This document shows, in pieces, positions 5,091-7,787 of a DNA stretch of 7,787 nucleotides; position 1 is the first letter of the stretch; each line of letters opens with the position of its first letter. Below the pieces are notes generated by a model, which did not search any database, was not told where the DNA came from, and saw only the letters and a program-made list of their open reading frames with translations. The position numbers were made by a program, and so were the translations under genes. Origin of the DNA: an uncultured Collinsella sp. (lineage in GTDB: Bacteria; Actinomycetota; Coriobacteriia; Coriobacteriales; Coriobacteriaceae); NCBI GenBank assembly GCA_900764955.1, contig CAAFPY010000021.1, positions 1-7,787 on the forward strand, given 5' to 3'.

Positions 5091-6767
5091 TTACGAGAGC
5101 GACGTTCTCAGCAACTCGTTGAAGAGCTTGGGGTTGCCCTTGCCGCGGCTTGCCTTCATGCACTGGCCCACCAAAAAGCCGATGACCTTCTGGTTGCCGT
5201 CACGATACTGCTGCGCCTGATCGGCACAGTTAGCCAGTACCTCGTCCACAATCGGCTGCAGCGCGCCGGCGTCGCTCACCTGGCGCATACCGCGCTCGTC
5301 GACGATCTTGTTGGGGTCGTCGCCGGTCTGGGCCATGGCCTCAAAGACCTCGTGCGCCTGGTTGGAGCTGATGGCATCGGTCGCCAGCAGCTTGGCCAGC
5401 GCCGCCACTTGATCCGGCGCGATGCCGGACTCGGCCAGCGACACACCCGCGCCCTTAAGGTAGGCGATCATCTCGTTCACCAGCAAGTTTGCGACCGTCT
5501 GGGCCTCCTTGCCGGCCATACCGGCAGCAGCGGCCTCAAAGAACTCAGCAAACTCCGGGTCGCCGGCGATCTGCTCGGCATCGGCCGCCTTAATGCCAAA
5601 ATCGGCCTCAAAACGGGCGCGCTTGGCATCGGGCAGCTCGGGAATCTCGCCACGGCAGCGGTCGATGAACTCATCGTCCAGGTCGAACGGCGCCAGGTCG
5701 GGATCGGGGAACAGGCGATAGTCGTCGGCCGTCTCCTTCACACGCATGACCACGGTGCGCTTGCGGCTGGGCTCCCAGTGACGGGTCTCCTGGTAGATAA
5801 TGCCGCCCTCCTCGAGCACCTCGGCCTGGCGGCAGATCTCGTAGGCAAGGCCGTCGTGCAGGCTCTTAAACGAGTTGAGGTTCTTGAGCTCGGTCTTGGT
5901 GCCCAGCCTGGTCTCGCCGCGGCGGCGCAGCGACACGTTGCCGTCGCAGCGCATGGAACCCTTCTCCATGGAGCAGTCCGAAATGCCCAGCGTCACAAAA
6001 ATGCGACGGAGCTTTTCCATAAACAGGCGAGCCTCCTCGGGCGTGCGCAGATCGGGCTCAGTCACGAGCTCAATCAAAGGCGTTCCGCAGCGGTTGTAGT
6101 CGACGAGCGACTCGGCCGCGGCGGTAATGCGGCCCTCGGCGCCACCCACGTGGACCATCTTGGCGGCGTCCTCCTCCATGTGGATGCGCAGGATGCGAAT
6201 GGGCACCGTGTAGGAACCGTCCTCGCGACGCTCGGGCATCTGCAAGTTGGACGCATCATAGCTGGCCAGGTGACCGGCGCGCTGGTTGCCCTCGCGCATG
6301 GTCGACGTCATGGACGTGGACAGGCCCTCGGCGTTGGCCGAGGCGCTCGCCAGGCTCTGGGCCTCGGCCTCGCCAAACGCGCAGTCGGGGCGCTCGGCGG
6401 CACCGCGACCGGTCACATCCAGATCAAGGTGACCGTACATGGCAAAGGCGACCGGACCCTGCGTGGTCTGGAAGTTCTTGGCCATATCGGGATAGAAGTA
6501 GTGCTTGCGGTAGAACATCGAGTGGCGCTGGATCTCGCAGTTGGTGGCGAGACCGGCCTTGACGATGCTCTCGATGGCGCGCTTATTGGGCACCGGCAGG
6601 GCGCCGGGCAGGCCCAGACACACCGGACACACGTTGGCGTTGGGCTCGTCATCGTGGCTAAGCTTGCAGTTGCAGAACATCTTGGTATCGAGTGCGGTGA
6701 GCTCGGTGTGGATTTCCAGGCCGATCACGGCCTCCCAATCCTGCAGGACCTCGGAAAGCTCCTTCAT
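5091..6767 (-). CDS. gatB: Aspartyl/glutamyl-tRNA amidotransferase subunit B
   Basis: GatB is the kinase and tRNA-binding subunit of GatCAB, which activates misacylated Glu-tRNA(Gln) or Asp-tRNA(Asn) with ATP so that ammonia from GatA can amidate it. The 558 residues show VIGLEIHTEL (14-23, with the metal-site E18 and H20), cysteine pairs C32/C34 and C47/C50 in CNC and CPVC (zinc type), NVCPVCLGLPGALPVPN, YFYPDMAKNFQ, IHMEEDAAK (195-203), and a GatB/YqeY tail domain over about the last 150 residues, ending with GFLVGQCMKASRGKGNP. It is longer than the usual 470-505 residues because of about 60 extra residues near 118-184. ATG at 6767 overlaps the gatA stop by one base (TAATG), and GGGAGG (6782-6777) lies nine bases upstream. 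Identity is firm; which amide is made in this organism is not visible. Confidence 0.97.
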   Translation of the reverse strand: MKELSEVLQDWEAVIGLEIHTELTALDTKMFCNCKLSHDDEPNANVCPVCLGLPGALPVPNKRAIESIVKAGLATNCEIQRHSMFYRKHYFYPDMAKNFQTTQGPVAFAMYGHLDLDVTGRGAAERPDCAFGEAEAQSLASASANAEGLSTSMTSTMREGNQRAGHLASYDASNLQMPERREDGSYTVPIRILRIHMEEDAAKMVHVGGAEGRITAAAESLVDYNRCGTPLIELVTEPDLRTPEEARLFMEKLRRIFVTLGISDCSMEKGSMRCDGNVSLRRRGETRLGTKTELKNLNSFKSLHDGLAYEICRQAEVLEEGGIIYQETRHWEPSRKRTVVMRVKETADDYRLFPDPDLAPFDLDDEFIDRCRGEIPELPDAKRARFEADFGIKAADAEQIAGDPEFAEFFEAAAAGMAGKEAQTVANLLVNEMIAYLKGAGVSLAESGIAPDQVAALAKLLATDAISSNQAHEVFEAMAQTGDDPNKIVDERGMRQVSDAGALQPIVDEVLANCADQAQQYRDGNQKVIGFLVGQCMKASRGKGNPKLFNELLRTSLS

Positions 6768-7726
6768 TACAGCTCGCCTCCCTTCCCGGCAAAATCGGGC
6801 GCGACGGAAAGCACGGGCGCGCCCGTGGCGGCATCGGCAAAGCCGCGCTCCAGGGCGCGGGCAAACGTGAGCAGCTGACGGTCCTTAAACGCCGGGCCCA
6901 CCAGCTGGGCAGAAACGGGCAGCTGAGTATCCTCGCCCAGGCCCAGCGGCACCGAGATACCGCCGTTGCCGCAAATGTTGAGCGAAATGGTGTACAGGTC
7001 GGAGAGGTACATCTGCGTGGGATCGCTGATCTCACCAAACTTAAAGGCCGTGCGCGGCGAGGCGGGCATGAGGATGGTGTCCACCTTGGCATACGCGGCG
7101 TCGTAGTCCTGTGTGATGAGCGTGCGGGCCTTTTGCGCAGCGTAGTAGTACTTGTCGTACACGCCCGAGCTCAGCAGGTAGGCGCCGAGCATCTGACGGC
7201 GCTTGGCCTCGGCGCCAAAGCCGTGGGCGCGCGACAGCGAGCTCTGGTCGGACAGGTTGGCGCAGCCCTCCTCCTGGTAGCCGTAGCGAATGCCGTCGAA
7301 GCGGGCCAGGTTGGAGAACGCCTCGGCCGGGCCGATGACGTAGTAGGCGGCAATGGCGGCGTCCAGGTGCGGCAGGTCGACCTCGACCAGCTCGGCGCCC
7401 TGGTCCTGCAGCTCCTGGGCGGCGCGTTGAACAGCGGCCTTGACCTCGGGCGTCAGGCCCTCGGCCTCCATAAACGCGGGAATGATGCCCACGCGCTTGC
7501 CCTCGATGCTGTCGTTGAGATGCTCGGTAAAGTCGACGGCGCAGTCCTGGCTGGTGCAGTCGTACGGATCATGGCCCGCGCCGGTAAGCGCGTTCATGGC
7601 CAGCGCGACATCCTCGACCGTGCGGCCAAAGGGGCCCACCTGGTCGAGCGACGAGCCAAAGGCAACCACGCCGTAACGGCTCACGGCGCCATACGTGGGC
7701 TTAAAGCCCACCACGCCGCAGAGGCT
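6767..7726 (-). CDS. gatA: Glutamyl-tRNA amidotransferase subunit A, 5' end missing
   Basis: GatA is the amidase subunit of GatCAB: it hydrolyses glutamine and passes ammonia to GatB. About 319 C-terminal residues remain out of a usual 480-490. The recognisable sequence starts at SLCGVVGFKPTYG, the end of the amidase signature; the catalytic Lys and both Ser residues would lie upstream and are not in the window. VVAFGSSLDQVGPFGRTVED, KRRQMLGAYLLSSGVYDKYY and NICGNGGISVPLGLG are typical GatA blocks. The stop TAA shares one base with the gatB start. The GTG at 7714 is an internal valine, not the start. The frame is lost to a nearly pure G/C tail beyond 7726, judged a sequence artefact rather than a pseudogene. 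gatC would be expected further upstream. Confidence 0.95.
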   Translation of the reverse strand, partial: SLCGVVGFKPTYGAVSRYGVVAFGSSLDQVGPFGRTVEDVALAMNALTGAGHDPYDCTSQDCAVDFTEHLNDSIEGKRVGIIPAFMEAEGLTPEVKAAVQRAAQELQDQGAELVEVDLPHLDAAIAAYYVIGPAEAFSNLARFDGIRYGYQEEGCANLSDQSSLSRAHGFGAEAKRRQMLGAYLLSSGVYDKYYYAAQKARTLITQDYDAAYAKVDTILMPASPRTAFKFGEISDPTQMYLSDLYTISLNICGNGGISVPLGLGEDTQLPVSAQLVGPAFKDRQLLTFARALERGFADAATGAPVLSVAPDFAGKGGEL

Positions 7727-7787
7727 CCCCCCCCCGCGGGGAGGCGCGGCCCCGGCCGGCGCCCCCGGCCCGCGCCCGCCCCCCCCC
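7727..7787. other. Near-pure G/C tail, probable contig-end artefact
   Basis: Sixty of these 61 bases are G or C (one A), with runs of nine and eight C. In the gatA frame it replaces the strongly conserved GSIRxPA signature that should precede SLCGVVG. The abrupt switch inside an otherwise intact, essential gene points to bad base calls or an assembly error, not biology. Confidence 0.8.

Noticed and set aside
5352..6878. A 508-codon open frame on the plus strand opposite gatB
   Set aside because: Antisense shadow of gatB, with low-complexity Leu/Gly/His composition and no ribosome site.
6767..7714. gatA starting at the GTG at 7714
   Set aside because: The residues upstream (SLCGV) are still GatA signature sequence, so this valine is internal and the true start lies outside the window.

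Overview
The window looks like chromosomal DNA of a high-GC Gram-positive bacterium, most likely a Coriobacteriia member close to Collinsella. That placement is inferred from the GC-rich codon use, strong AGGAGG-type ribosome sites, actinobacterial-style GatA/GatB proteins and the overall gene set. No 16S sequence is present to confirm it. Almost everything is read from the minus strand; the one plus-strand protein gene is a hypothetical at 784-1218.

Layout from left to right. Bases 1-142 hold no recognisable gene, only GC-rich sequence, a hairpin and an inverted copy of part of the tmRNA T arm. A complete one-piece tmRNA gene (ssrA) lies at 181-544 (minus), with its own terminator at 137-172. 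Divergent from it is a 144-residue hypothetical protein. That gene converges, across a strong GC hairpin, on a two-gene toxin-antitoxin module at 1277-2124: a RelB/DinJ-like ribbon-helix-helix antitoxin followed by a PIN-domain toxin, overlapping by four bases. A sigma70-type promoter decorated with three GCTAGC half-sites drives it. Next is a metal-transport operon at 2286-4625. It has a small one-pass membrane protein resembling mycobacterial PacL, then a P1B-type ATPase whose usual membrane CPC motif reads YSC. Its promoter (4713-4741) carries a palindrome in the spacer and -10 element, suggesting metal-dependent repression. A 370-base intergenic stretch (4720-5090) is full of direct repeats and hairpins. 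The right end carries gatB (5091-6767) and the 3' two thirds of gatA (from 6767), overlapping by one base (TAATG). gatA is cut by a nearly pure G/C tail at 7727-7787 that looks like a damaged contig end.

How the parts work. ssrA rescues stalled ribosomes and GatCAB makes Gln-tRNA(Gln) and/or Asn-tRNA(Asn), so both serve translation. The PacL-like protein and ATPase probably form one metal-efflux unit in the membrane. The PIN toxin and its antitoxin form a self-regulated module. The best candidates for something under-described are the PacL-like/YSC ATPase pair with its operator, and the structured repeat units downstream of gatB.
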